Assembly: GCF_039555335.1 (NCBI RefSeq)
Contig: NW_027305511.1
Location: 310,001-374,000, forward strand
Source of the DNA: Amphiura filiformis
Taxonomy: Eukaryota > Echinodermata > Ophiuroidea > Amphilepidida > Amphiuridae
Direction of reading: 5' to 3'
DNA length: 64,000 nt
This document shows positions 1 to 15,000 of this stretch, in pieces; the stretch's first letter is position 1, and every line of letters begins with the position of its first letter. The translations under genes and the position numbers were made by a program. Below the pieces are notes generated by a model that did no database searches, was not told the origin of the DNA, and saw only the letters and a program-made list of their open reading frames with translations.

Positions 1-23
1 TATATACTTTCCCATACTTATAG

Positions 24-2275
24 ATTGTCCAATGACAAAATGGGGACCAGAATGCTCAGAAAACTGTCCAGTTTGCTACAATGGAGGGATGTGTGATGAC
101 AATACTGGACAATGTATTTGCCCGGCTGGATTTGATCGGACAGATAATTGTTCAAGGGTAATAGTTAATGAATGTTTCTTACTCTTGTGTCGGAGATTAT
201 TCGCACTTCATTAATAATGTTCAAACGTTGGTAATCTCATCAAAAGTGTATTACACCATTGTTATGAGACAATAACTGAAAATCAAGTCAGGTCGTCACA
301 TTATCTACATGACTGGTAAATGATGACCGGTGGTCAGTGGACTTCGGGTATATATATATAAATGCGCTTTTATAAATGCGCACGTGACATCTAAAGGTCG
401 CCATACCGTGTTCAACGATGTAAGGTACCCGGATGTGCACAAATTCCACACGCAAAAGTATAGGCGAAAATGACAGGTTACAAGGAAAATTGTTTTTGCA
501 AAATAGTGGCATTGATTGCAAAGGGCAAAATAATTTTACCCGAAACATAAACTATTTATTTGGATTTTCCATCACGGAAAAAAAATTCATGACGGAAAAG
601 CTAGATTTAGCTGATTTAAAAACTTATATTTCATTATTTCCGTGCTAAATGGGCGTGGCAATTGGCCATATTGATGACGAAATATGACGCTTACTGGCAT
701 TAAGGTCAGAACTGAGTAGCTGCCGATGATGTTATTTGATAATTTTTGCACGTGATGATAGGGAACTTAGGGGGCTGTCATTTTTTCGGAAGGAATGGGT
801 CATGGATTTATTTATTTGGGAGTCACGATAAATATCCCCCTCCCCCGTAGTGCCGCCACTGAACAATAACCCTGACCCTAATTTTAACCAACGTCAATTG
901 ACGAAACTATAACTTTAGCCCTTTTCGGAATAATGACCCTCTCGAACTAATAGGCTAGATGTCCCCGCCCGACCTCCTCAACCCTAACTTACTCATTCGC
1001 TTGCTCACATCACAATATGCTCACATCAATTAAGTATCAAAAATTGACAAAAAACTAATTCAAAATGTGTTTTTAAGCACCTTTTTGTGTCCCCATGCTA
1101 AATCGGTGATCTGTACACCCTTTGACCATGCACAGTGTCATCGACCCTATATCTTCATGACAGGAATCGCCATGGTAGGTTGAATCCACAGCCACGATTA
1201 GCCATTTGGTTCAAACCTTTAAAGCTCTTTAAAACCAATAATTAGTCGAGGGACATAACTAAGGCTATACACAATAGCCGTGTAATTGATCTTGGTTGTG
1301 CGTGAATAAGCTTGTATACCCCATTGAGGTCAATGGTCATCGACTTTTATACTGCCTACAGTGAGTGCAGCTGTACTACACGCTGCTGTAATACAGATCC
1401 AACGCAATATAAAATTGTCAGATTTTGAGTTCAAAGCGCACGGCCAATTTTCAAAGCGCATTCTAGCGACTATCATATCTGTTCAACACGTATTTTCAAG
1501 TGTATGAGACCACATCTGGTTTCTTGAGAAAAATTCATTTGCGGGAGATATTCATCAATTTCTAACCCACTATCCGAAGATTTTCGTCTGATATCAAAAT
1601 CGTGCATAGCAATTCACGTGTATCGATCCCGTGTATTCATTTTAATGTCTCTGCTCCACCAAATAATTATTAGCCAGGCGGTGTCGGTGTGCCATGTTGA
1701 CGTACAATTTAGAGTATAAACACGTAGATGACTGTACATGATCTAATCATCCCGGCTGGAAGATGTTGAGGAAGACTCGTATACTATACATCACGCTCAT
1801 ACGTTATATGACAATTTGACGTACAATCACGTATGTGATGCATGGTTTGAGGTTTATTCAGCTAGTAAGTTAGATCTCGTCATACACATTATTGTCATTG
1901 TATACGTCAATTTTGCTCAGTTTGATTCAACCGGCTTATAAAGTCTTACTTTAGACGGAAGGGAAAGTTAGCAAAAACAATTAATTTATGAGTGTAAAAG
2001 GGGGGAGTGTTTTTTGGGGAGGGGGCAAATAATATTTATAAAATTATAAGTAAGGCGAGAAAAAAAGAAACCCTGTTCTACGGGTGGACGGTATTTAAAA
2101 AAAAAATTTAAATAACCCCAAAAATCACAAAAATCTGTAAATAAATTTCAATTTGAGAAAATACAAAAAAAAATTGCCCTGAAATTTCCGAAATTTGGGG
2201 TCGGCATTCATTTGTACAGGACAAATTTGTTTCCCAATTTGTTCAAAATTGTTCGTTTTTCGTCGCCTAAGTACA

Positions 2276-2330
<55 letters not shown>

Positions 2331-2367
2331 ATTAGCAGTTTGTGATAACTTTTTTCGTGTAAATCAA

Positions 2368-2430
<63 letters not shown>

Positions 2431-5400
2431 AATAAATAAATAAACATTAGTTATGTTTGTACATGGGGGGTGCTGTGCAATAATCATGATCCTTCGATAT
2501 CCATGATTTATCCTTGCAAATTTATAGCATCGAACCTCCAGCCAATGTTCCTTGCCAGTGCTAGCCACGAAACAAGGTCACAACTGTAGCCACTCCTTCA
2601 ATGGTCGCCATTTCAGTGATTGACAGTGATGTAATGCAGATATGGCGCTGGCCATCTGGTCACGTGCGCATTGATAAAAGCGCATTTATATATACAACCG
2701 AAGTCTACTGGTGGTGACCAGTGACGAGTCTGACGACCAGGCAGTCTGATAACAAAAACCACAATTAGTTTAAGTTTTAAATTTGCATGAAAATTTGCTA
2801 AACTAAATATGGTTCCTTTTCATATTTCAGCGTTTAAATTTAATGCATATATTTTGAGTTATTATATTATAAGGGGCAATTACTTCATGTTATTTGTTTA
2901 TTTCAACGTCATACTACTCATTTACATTTGAAGACCTGAGCGCAAGAAGACTGTAAGTCCACTTTTGACGAAATTGAGTTACAGGTGGTTTTGAAGTTAT
3001 TGGATGAAGTCAAAAATTTTAACCTTTTTTTTACATTTGGCCCCTCCCCCTAGGTCGTTAAGAGACATGTCAAATTACTCGTCTCATCACAACGGTTAAT
3101 GAGTTAGAGGGTCACTTCCGGTTATGGATCAACTGAGATCAAATTTTAAAACAACCTTCAAATTCAACAAGCAAGATGTCAAATTGCCCGTCTTTGCACA
3201 TAGATTACCAATTTGGTTACATATTTCCAACATCTGCATTCAGTTTTGAGTTATAAGCTTTTCTTTCAATCCGAGCGCAAGAAGACCGTAAGTCCAAAAA
3301 TGATAAATCGATCAATATCGATCAATATTACAGATATTTACATGATTGCATTGATATAAATAATGATTCTTCTTGCCTATACCCATGTACCTGAGAAGTA
3401 TCAATATTATGGCTTTTTGGGTTTCCAAATGATCTTATTTTAAAAAGCTTAAACGATCATATCTCAAAATGACAAATATGGACTTCCGGTCTTCTTGCGC
3501 TCAGGTCTTCATTTAGCCTTTAATGGATAACAATGAAATCGGAAAACTGAAACTGAAGCTTTCCGAACTAAAAATAATAAAATGGTCTTTGCATTATTTT
3601 ATTTTGTCCTTTAAGCGTGTGGCGATAATTTCTTTGGATATACTTGTGGCATTGTTTGCAGCAAAAATAACCCGGGATGTCAAGATCGCCTGTATTGTGT
3701 ACAAGATCCTGTTGGATGCTCGTGTATTGCTGGTTACTCCGGGAATGATTGTGGATCACGTGAGTAAAAACTTTCAAAGCATGACTCCTTTCGTAACTTG
3801 AATTGCTAGATTAAAAGGATGATTAGTTCAAAAGACCAATAAACCTAATCCTGGCCCTAACCCAACCCTCAACATATTAAACACCGACTCTAATCCTAAC
3901 TCTGACCTCAACCTAGCCCAAACTTCACCCTAATCCTAATCTATAACCCAATCATAACCCTAAATATAACTCTGGCTCTAATCCTAACTCTTAATGTTAA
4001 CCCTAACTTTATAACCCTTTCGGACTGATGACCCTTCACAATAACGGACTGTTCCCGTTTTGAACTGAAAAGTGTTCGCAATAGAAAAGTGGTTCAAGAT
4101 GGAGACATCGATGTTATCGCCCACAAGTGACTCATACAATCTGATCACGACGAGTGATGATAAGGTCATGAGGACGACTAATTCATGTCGTGTATAGGCA
4201 TGGCAACTCATCGTTTAAACAACGAACAGAAATTTACGGTTTTGGCAACGTGTTGCGGTTATTAATTTTAATCAGCAAATTGTTGCTTTTGATAATAAAA
4301 AAAAAACATCGCCGGAAAACATTCATTCCCATTGGGTGTCTTTACTACGAGTTGTTTATTGAAATCAGCGATGTCACGTTTTCGCAGCTCGTGAATACCC
4401 CCAATCCACCTTTTTTCGAAATTGACCACTTTGTTGCCGTTTGGTTCTGCTAACTCTAATTAGGCCGGAGTCACAGCATTGGCCGCCAAAATCCAAGTGT
4501 TTCTAGAATGCCTATAGAATAAAATTAATTCCAATGCTAATTCATTGCACATTCTAAGGAAGCATGTTTACCTTTTTGAAATAGCCGAGTGTGAGGGTTT
4601 TCAAAGAAATATTTTTATGTCAATGTATAAAAGAGTATGAATATCAACTGTTAATCATATATAATTTTTCTGGTTTAGAAGACAGAGTATTTAAAAAAAA
4701 AATAATAATGTGATGTCTATAGAATGTATGCCAGGCTTCTATGGGGCCAATTGCGAGCAGGTATGCCACTGCGCAGACGCAGACTGTAATGGGGATACGG
4801 GGTGCTCAATCGGAACATGTTTTGCGGGATATAATGGACCTCAGTGTCAAGGTAGGTACGAAATTGGACATTTATAAAGGGTTATTTCCTAAATAAAGAG
4901 TTCTAGATTATAACATACGAAACCAATTTTGGGATGTCGCTGATCTATTGCACTTATGGGCTACAAAATATAAACACGGTATTCTATAAGGACTAATGAA
5001 ACATCAAGCCACAAACCTGAATAATTTTTTTGTTATTTTATTGTTTATAATCAAACGCTAGTAGAGATCAATAATTATTTAATTCAACTAATATGCTTTT
5101 GACGATAATAAATCATAACTAATTTGTAATCCGAAATTAAGGCATTGACTGTGCCTGTCTTATATTTAGAAACAGATTCATCAGGTTTGGTAATTGAATA
5201 TATGAATACAAAAGCCACCCAAGTCCATACTTAAGCATGGGAAAGTGTTGCTATACATAGGCCTGTCATATATATGTATGAAAGAACAACTCAAATTCAT
5301 CATCTGTGTCTATTGAGCATGTGAAAAATAGCATGTATGAACGAATCAACCCAAGTCCATGATTTGAGTCTTGTAACACATTGATTGAAATCAAGTATGT

Positions 5401-6032
5401 ATAAAAGTCCACTTGTAACACATTCATTGCTGGAGAGTGACCAAAAAAATGGGTTTAATTAAGGAAAGTGCGAAATTGAAATAATAGGATTTTAATAAAC
5501 TACCTTATTTTCAATCCGTTTCACGGAGTCAAATATCTATCAATGACAATAGACGCCTCATGTGCTGATGATGCGCAGTGATTAGCACTCCGAATAATAT
5601 CATCGATTGATATTTCAATCCGTGGAAAGATGTAGAAAATGAAGCAGTTTCGTTAAATTCTTATATTTCAAGAACGTTGTGGTCAATTATCAAAATTCAA
5701 GGGCGTGACAACTGTTTTATTCCTCAACCACACCAGTTATTTAGTTATGTTTAGTTGTGGCGTTAAAATACCGAAACAATTAAGTTCTTTAAGGGACACC
5801 CTGTAGAAGGGCGTGAAGAAATCGCAATAAATCAAATTATTACAGAAACAAAATACGTCGATTCTATTTCGTATATTTTTTCCAGTACCCAAAGATACCT
5901 GCCCTATTGGATATTTTGGTGTTCTGTGCAAATCAACGTGTCATTGTTTTGATAACGGTGGATGTGATCGGGATAATGGGACGTGTGAGATGGGATGTGC
6001 CGATGGATGGGCAGGACAAGATTGCCAACAAG
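24..6032 (+). CDS. RPTP ectodomain part 1: TIE-like EGF modules
   Basis: Exons 24-157, 3662-3759, 4723-4851 and 5886-6032. The first encodes a Cys-rich module ending CICPAGF. The second contains GCQDRLYC...VGCSC, which matches the second EGF module of vertebrate TIE receptors (GC...FCLPDPYGCSC). The third reads CMPGFYGANC, as in the third TIE module, and the fourth CPIGYFGVLC...CADGWAGQDC. Module order is therefore that of TIE1/TIE2, extended by one. Exons 3662 to 6032 join in phase 1 throughout, typical of EGF exons. The module role is extracellular binding or spacing; the ligand is not known. Anything N-terminal (signal peptide, Ig domains) lies before the window. Confidence 0.85.
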
Positions 6033-9000
6033 GTGGGTAGTGCTACTTTGAGAAAAACTGGTCTTTGCAATGACTTGCAAAAAATGTATGATTTGCAGCC
6101 CCGAAACGCAAATTATCAAAATTATCATCATTTGCTCAAGGAGCGTCAAATCGATTGAGTAGAAGACTAGATCGATCTATCCACTAATAACATTCTCTGA
6201 TTCATTAATGTACGACTGTATTAAAACAATAGAAAATGTGTAATAATAGAAATTCATAGGAAGATGTGACACTACTAAATATTCCAGAAATCGATTAAAA
6301 TTATTTTCAAGATAGGTGACTGGATTGACTTAAAAACATTTTTATAGCTTGTTGTAAATCTCAGGCCATGTCATTGTGCTGTCATCTCTGTACTGTAAGG
6401 TGTTGTAGATGTAACTGTCTACTTTGCTATTATGATATTTATAGCTTTGCCACAGTTGCAGGATGACCCGGAAGTTTTTGCAATCCAAAACGTCTCTGCT
6501 ACGATTACTTGGAACTCGTGGCGGTATGGATATGACTACGGTACTGGGCCTGTCGGTGCGTATACGCTGGAGTATCGGGAAGCTGGAAGCCACGGCAAAT
6601 ATTCAGTATTTCAAGTCATCGATAGTGTTGCGATCGTGGCGTTATCTCCATTCACAGTTTATGAATTCAGGGTTCAGGCTATGAAAGAGGTAGATGGAAA
6701 GTTGGAAGGTGGGATTTGGACAGGATGGGTTACCGATATGACTTCGTGTGGAGGTAATTTAAATATTCCAATGAAAAGTGGAGTGGGAAAGTATCATTCT
6801 ATTTTTTACATGGCCAACGGCCCTAATCTTGTACCAACACTGGACATTGAGGATGCTCTTGCTATTTATAGCAAAGACACACGTCTAACGGCATGCTAAA
6901 ACGCTTTAAAATTCCACCAAATAACTTGTGTCAATTATGATGACATCTTTTGCACTCCTTGTAGAGAAAGCTAATTTGACAAACCATCTTACCCCGTGAA
7001 CAATTAAAAGCTAACAATTAAAATCCAAGATGTAAAGATTGTGAAGCCTCACATTTAAATGTTTACTCTTTAATATAGAAAGCACACAAAAGGTAGATAG
7101 ATACTTTTGTTCTGCGCATTTTGATATCTCATTCCGCATCTTATTTCCCCAAGTTATACCATTTGAATGGTAAAATGGTTGTAACAAATCCTCTCTCCTG
7201 GTCCTAATTGTTTGTACAGGGGGCGAGTGAAACGTTCATGGGTAATGTTTAAATTTCATCTATACAGCGATGCAGAGGTACAGGTTACGTCTAATGGAGA
7301 CAAATATAATCGAAACAAATAGCATCGTTATGGTACCTACTTCTACAGCAAATACATGGACTCGACCACTTGATACAATTCGCCATCATAATGTAAATGA
7401 TACAAGAACCTAAATGTCAATTGTTGATTTAGAACATCACTTATTTTATCCTATTTATGAAACACCACATATTGCCGTTGCTTATTGATGATCCATATGT
7501 TTTTCATACTTTTAATCTGATGCATGGAAAACGTTTTATTCTTGATCCATATTGTTAACATCTTGTTCTCAAAAATCGATAGCAAGTTGGTTATGGATTA
7601 AATGCATAATTGTTTATTACTTCATGAAATTACAAATTTAAAACTAATGCAACCCTGTTATTTCTTACAGTGCCAATAATATCACCAACTTTTACCAACA
7701 CAAAGGCCGAGGGTCCTAATGCTATCTCCTGCGTATGGTCTGTAAGTTCGTTTAATGTTTAACTAATGCAAGCTGATATGACATTGGTACATCTTTCGTC
7801 CAGTGCTCATTGAACATGTATGTTTTGTTGGAGCTTTGATCGTTTTAAACTATTAACCACAACTTTAAATACGAAATATGTTACTAATCTTCTGCACTCG
7901 TCGTATTTTACTAGCATCCAATTACTCACCTAATGGGGATCGCTAATGTTCCATGTTAAGGACACATCTTTGCTGGCTAGTTTAAAATTAAAAGTATCCT
8001 CTCTAACATTTTTGAAAATGTAGTTCTTACCATTACTAACTCGCTCAGTACCTATAGCTGATTAATATTGACATCTCCAAATCTGTGGCATACATGGTTG
8101 CAAAGAAACGAACTTTGAATTTGTTTTCTTTATTTTTGCCTATATCTGAACTTCATTATTAACGACTGTGGTCTGATTTGACCATATTGTGTTTATGTGC
8201 AACAAATGTGGACCGGACATGTAGGAGTACACGAGTAATTGGTTTTGAATCATTTCAGATACCTGAGCCGTCTGAAGATTGGTTACGGTGTCAAGTAGAC
8301 AGCTTTCTTGGTTACGTAATAACAGTAACAGTCAAAGACAACTCAACAGATACACAGATACTGCACACCTCAATCACAGATACTTATTTACTCGTTGGAA
8401 ATCTTGATGTTTGTACGGTATATCAGCTACGTATACGAGTAAATAACACAGTAGGCGAAGGGCCAGATAGCTTGCCATCAGAAGAACTCACGGATTCAAT
8501 CGGTTAGTATGACAGTGGACGGGTTAAAGAGGGGGTATAAGGCCGATGGCCCGATGGCTCTCTTATCGTACAATGATATTAGTATGATTTAGTATTAAAG
8601 TATTATGTTTGCAACAGTGTAATATATCGTTAGGGTATAATAGAAAGAGTGATCGGTACCTATCGGGCACCAATAACGCTATGGGACTAAATGTGGGACT
8701 TAAAATGTATGTCATCTAATTATTTTGAAATTTATAAATAACCATTCGAAGTTTACACTTTGTCAGACACATTTGATTTCAATTAGTTGAAGTCAGGGTT
8801 TGGCTGACTTAATGAGATAAAACGTATTTAATAAAATTCAGTGACATACAAGTGTCTGTAAATAAGATAAGTTATTATGTTAGTTTTATTACAGCAACTT
8901 GTCCTCTTTCGATTAAACAGGATTATACAAGAAGCTACTCTTTAAGTCATTCCATATTGTTATTAGTTTTGATATTATTGACTGACTAAATAGAGTAATG

Positions 9001-12000
9001 AATCCTCCGAGTAAGTAACAGTTACTTTACGTTATACATATTCAAATATAAATATGCAACAATGCTTCCATAGCTATTAGAAATAAGCTGAAACATATTT
9101 GATAAGTAGGTATACTATTATTATGTACATGTTTGCGAATGAAAATACTTTTGTTTTTTGCCATTATTGTGATGTATTTTGTAAACTGTGCAGCAATTAT
9201 CATTTTGCACATCTTCCATCTGGTTATATTTTACTCTTTTTGTGGTTCTGTTTTTGATGGAAAATAAAATATATTTTATCATCTTATCTTATATATTTTA
9301 CTTATAGCTCCTTCCCCAATTGACAGCATACAAGTTTCGGCTAACTCCAATACTGAGCTTTACGTGAAATGGACAGCACCATTTAGTACATGTACAGTAA
9401 CGGACTACTCCTTCACCTACCAATTGATCAAGAGAGACCAATGTGAGGACATGGATGGCGCTATTAACGGAGGAAGTACTTCTATCACTGAAACGACGAT
9501 TACACTATTAGAGTCTTATTCAACTTACCGCGTATCGGTTACAGCAAGGTCAAATAGTGCGTCAGGGAATGCAACTTATGAAGACGGCATCACATCTGAG
9601 GGAGGTATGAAATTAGCCCTAATTAGTTAATTTTATTATGATTTGTGTGTATTGCTTTATCAATATGAGTCAAAGTGCTACTGATTCAAGGTCTAATGAC
9701 ATCTGACATCTACTGGATTAAATGAACATAAACATAGTACAATTCCAGGTGTGCTGGTTCATCTTTTAAAAGTTTTGACATTAAAGGCCCATTCAGTGAT
9801 TTGCTCATCCGGACGATCGTAAAAATCATCAAAATTCAGATTTTGGTACCTTTGTAATTGGCATAGATGTGCTAACATAGCCTGCTAGTGGTTCGGTCGA
9901 AAGCCGTGTATTTTAGACAAAATAAAGCATTTACATGAATCTGGACTTTTGATACTGACAGTACAAAAAGTCCGACTCGAGATCGAAAGAAGCTCACTCT
10001 CCACCGTACCAACACGCGTTGCGTATTGTTTCTACTACTTATACATCAGTAGCTACTATTTTAAACAAAATACACAATTTCAACTGTTTTTCATATTTGA
10101 ATTGACCGTTAGTTTGCCTCGGTGACCTTTAATTGCTTATTTTGTTTTCTACTACAAAAATTAAGCGTCTGTTTTAAATCAATTTATAGACTTTACTTCC
10201 CCCGTGTTAGAAACACTGGACTAGGAAGTTTTTCCAGTCGATTGGTGGCGCACTGTACGAAAATCTCGATTTTCTCGAGTCGATCTGAGTTGAAGTAGAA
10301 AACGCTTTCTAAAACTTCTGTTTTTTGACTAATTTGTCGATGTATTCAGGGGAAAAGTGGTTTAATGAAATTCTGTAGACTTATTCTTTATTTCTAAGCA
10401 ACTCTGACAAATTTCCATTTTTTTTTTTATGTTCCTGTGAAATCACTAAAAGGGCCTTTAAGGCCACCAACATCCGATACTACTACATGTAGCTTTTAAC
10501 GGACACCCTTCTTTAAATAATCCAACATATATTCCAAAACTTTGATTAAGAACACCACAAATGTGTTCTTTATATTTGATGATTTATATTTATCTCAAAT
10601 CGAGACAAATGGATATATCGCTGTTTACGTCTGAACTCTTCAAGTATCACAGATTAACTTGTCTAATGAATAATATAATTACCTATATTCTTGCATCATG
10701 TCTCTGGCATACCCTACCAACTCAAGTACGTCTCTAGCACATTTAAAAAATTCTTTAAAAACTAAATGAAAGAAACATTTCTTGATCTGCGTCACCATAA
10801 TTTGTGTTCCCCTGGTCCCTATTGATTGTTGTTGTACGTTGTTTATTTGTAGACTAAATTGTTATGCAAGTTAATTTTATTTTATAGTGTAAGGTAATTT
10901 TTGTATCGCGCCTTGAGCACCATTATTTTTATTAACATTATTTTTTTTATTATTATCAAGTTCCACGTGGATCACCTTCCAATATTATGACAAACAACCA
11001 AGTACAAAATGAGCTGACATACACATGGAACCAACCAGATTGTAGATACCGTCAGGGTGTCATTACCAGCTATGATTGCATGTTATGGGAAGACACAACT
11101 GACTCACAAGTCAACATAAAATCCACAATCAAACATTTAGTTACGTTTACGGAAAACGTAAAATATTTCACGTGGTACAATTTTACCGTGAGAGCAAGAA
11201 CCTCTACAGGAGCTGGTCCGTATGCAACTACAGTTCAAATTAGGAGTGCGGAAGGAGGTACCGTAATCATTTGTGTTCTTTGTTGTGGTTGTTGTTGCAT
11301 TTGGGTTGTTTTGCTGTAACTTATAATAATAATCGGTTTAACATTTTGCCAAAGTGTTTTGCGTAACTGTGGAGAACATTATGGCGTGTAAGTAGCAAGG
11401 TCGTTCCTGGCATACTTGAAACCAATTCACCTGTTAATTTGCAAAAGAACAATATTTTGTATTGCAACACACTTCACAGCTCTTTTCGAAGCCACATATT
11501 TCTGTCCAGAGAGGAACATTGATATTTCCTATCGTTAATTTTGAAGGTTCTACTTTTATTCAAGCTCCATACGTTGTTGTTAACTATACTAATAATATGC
11601 ACTAAGATACCTTTCGCAATTATAATTGTTTGATAATTAATTTCTTATTATTTTTTTCAATTGTTTATATTTTTGATACTAAAACAAATACATCAGTGCC
11701 TGAAACAAAACCAAGAAACGTGACTGTTGTTAACTCGTACATTCGGTCGTTGAATCTAAGCTGGCTTATTCCAGAGGTACCAAATGGTATTGTTAGTCGC
11801 TATGATATCGAGGCCATTAACACGGATACTAATATGCCCATGCACTATGTTGCTCTGAATACTGACGAGCTTTCTGTTGTGTACTTTGATATCACACAAC
11901 TGGAACCAGACCATTCCTATAGCATTCAGGTATGTATAAATTTATTGTTTTCAATTTACCATCAGTCTGTCTATAAAAATGGGCAAGTGGAAAGAGCCAT

Positions 12001-15000
12001 CTTTGGTACATTCTCCGATAACGTGTTCAAGTTTGGTCTCAGGAATGACAAAATGTCAACCACGAAGAATTCATGAAAATCATTCAGAATCGTAAACTTT
12101 AATAGTTTAAGAACACGAAACAATACATGGGTGATTTTTCAACAATACTTAATTTGTGAGCAATATATTGTGAGTATATATGGTAACGTATCTGTTAAGC
12201 CCTTTCCCACCTTTGTCTTAATAGAGGAATAGTATAGATGGCAGAGCAGACTTGTAATCCACTTACTGCCGGTTCGAACTTTACTTTATCCGTGTCAAAT
12301 GTTATTACACTTAAGTGGCTGTATACGGTTCTTCGTTTCCCTAGGAACACAACTCCAAAAGAGCCACTTTCCTGCAGGAATATGGGCACATAAATTACAC
12401 CAAATATTAGGGGTTATTATTGAGACGAAAAGTCATGATGAATCCCCTAGGTCAAAATAAGAGTTAAAAACGCACATTTGGTTAAAAAAATTCCTCTATG
12501 TGAGTAAAAATAGCCATGGAGAGAGTGAGGCTAAGATACCTATTTATCTCATCAACATAATATAATGTGTGTGTGTTGCAATAACTGGGTTGGAGAGTAA
12601 GTTAAAATAATTTTCGCATTTACCCGCCAATCCAAAAAATAACCAAACAAATGTACATGCCCCCCACCCCGCATTTTATGTAGGTGTTCGGGCGGTAGCT
12701 TTCACTACTTTTCCTCATAACATAATATTTTTAACAATATAAAATGATTGATATCCTGATGGTAGCTGAAGGCATTGACAAAGGCAGGTGATGGTCCAAT
12801 GTCAGATCCTGTAGTTGGTCACACTTTACCTATGCCATCCACTGTATCGACGACCAAATACACGAAATCACCCACTGATCCAGAAGACACTGCTGGTAAG
12901 GAACAGTTATACGCAATTGAAAAGCATTCATATGATGGTATTAATTATGTACACTGTTTTTTGCGTTTAAGGACTGTTTGTGTTTTCACAGGGGCTTAGG
13001 CATTTAAAGGAGACGTTACAAGGGCCCCCAAACTGTTCCTTGCCCACGGGGCTCTTGCTACGTTCCTGTTTGTTTTGTTTGTTTTTTTCATCAGATTATT
13101 GTTGACAAAGAGTATTGTTAATATGATAGCAGTGTTATTAAGTATGCACAGTTAGTCAATACAACTAAGATACAGACCAAGATATAATCATTTATCCTCC
13201 CATTTTAGTTGTTCATCTAATAAGAGGTATGATTGAAACAGGACAAAACACAAAAAAATTTAGCGGCAATAAACACTTACGAAAGATTATTATACAGTTT
13301 TAGGATCACAAATAATCGAGCAAGAGTGATGGAATTTTTGATGTTGCGATTGACCATTCACATCTTCATTTTGTTTTCAATTCCAGTGTTAAGCTTACTC
13401 GACATTGTACTTATTGGTGTAGGAAGTTTTGTTACGTTGATCCTTGTATTGATTTTATCTGCTTTTGTTATCCAATACGACCGAAAGAGGTACATCAGCA
13501 TGTTTTATGAGGTTGTATTTTTCTATTTGAAAGACATTCTATTATTATTTTGTGTATGTTATAGAGTTGGGGTGTAGGGGTGTGTATGTGTTGTAGTCCG
13601 CCAATGTGTATGTGTTATTTTGTGATTTATACTGAAGAAAGATGCTCATCAGAATATAGAGTGTGGGGTGTGTTAGCGTTTATGCTTACACAAATACGTA
13701 TCATACATTTTGTGTACATATAGTGTTTAATTTCGTTAAGATTGGTATGTTTCATTTTGCAATTGAATTACAGTAGAAACCGTTCGACTAGTTCAAGCGA
13801 ATTGATGATGGAGAGTATCCGCAGAGAGGGTCGCCACTCGTTAACCAATACATATTCCTTCTCCAGGCACAATTATCAGTGTAAGCCATGTCCTTAATCT
13901 CCAACACAGTGGGTTGGGTAAAAGTCCCGGTCGCGTCCAGGGACTGTATGTGCCCTTGGATTATTCTGATCCATGCTCACTCTCGCAAGTTGTATTCCGG
14001 GATCTCTGATTTCCTCCTGCTTTCAAAAATCGGTGATTATTTGTTTGGCTATCAAAACCAATGGAATTTAGGGAGCTGCAGAGATAATTGGTGGATGTTA
14101 CAATGTATTTTGCGGATAGGCTTGCGCCGAGTTCGGCTGCAATCCCCTAGTTGATGTGATCTGATTCACCATAACAGTAACATTACAGCGCTTTGAATCC
14201 TCACAGACCTGGAAAAAGGCGCGATATAAATTCAATTTAAAAAATAATTAATGTTACAGAAATTACGTTGACCTGTCTGATTTATAACGTGCGTGCGAAA
14301 GAAAGTAGACAAAGCATAATAATTAATTATTCGTGATGTTTCTGGTTTGATGTCATAAGCACCTAAACTCTTCACGTGTGTTTTATTCAATAGGTGCTGA
14401 TTCGTTGTCAAGTGGTATCTACGAAGGTCAGTATATGTACTTAGTACGCTTTATAAAAGTAGGATTAGCCATAGAACTACGAACCGGGGTTGTACCACTC
14501 CCTAAGATATTTTATCCGTCATAAAAAAAAAAACGCCCGTGTTTACGCCCAAACGACCTAAGCTAATCGTAAATCCATCCTGTGCGCTCATTGTGGTCAT
14601 AATATTTTTAATCCACCACCTTCCCCGGGGATAGGACCGGCCATCAAAAATGACTATGGGAGAGGGGAGCTGGAGTATGGAAGAAATGATTTTCTAGGAG
14701 AGACCCCCGTGGTATTTTACAGCAAGGTTGTGCGATCTTATAGAGCGCCTGAGGATGGCCAAATGAAGGTCCGAGACTAGATGGCAGTGTTGTAGGTCTC
14801 GAGACCAGGTCTCGGTCTCGAGACCATCTCGAGACCTGGTTTTGCAGTGTCTCGGTCTCGGATGTCAAGGTCTCGGTCTCGGAACTCAAAAGTCTCGGTC
14901 TCGGACCTCAAAAGTCTCGGTCTCGAACGTTTTTTGTTCGAGAGCTGTCGAGACCTGAAGAAAAAGATATGATTTTCTGTTGTTGTTCATTATTTATTCC

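Larger units (their letters stand above)
285..2745. mobile_element. Possible 2.4-kb element with about 100-bp inverted ends
   Basis: Segments 285-395 and 2640-2745 are inverted matches, including ATATATAAATGCGCTTTTAT, GCGCACGTGAC and GGACTTCGG. No target-site duplication is clear and no transposase was recognised. The interior holds a TAAA microsatellite and a dispersed repeat (1240-1690). Confidence 0.55.

Noticed and set aside
2332-2568. Frame with IYLF repeats
   Set aside because: Translation of the TAAA microsatellite.
3523-3801. 92-codon open frame around the second EGF exon
   Set aside because: It is the wrong frame of exon 3662-3759; the frame with GCQDRLYC...GCSC matches EGF modules and has proper splice sites.
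3840-4010. True interstitial telomere
   Set aside because: Units are irregular (CCTAATCC, CCTAACTC, CCCTCAAC) and share a non-telomeric flank with other copies, so a dispersed repeat is the better call.
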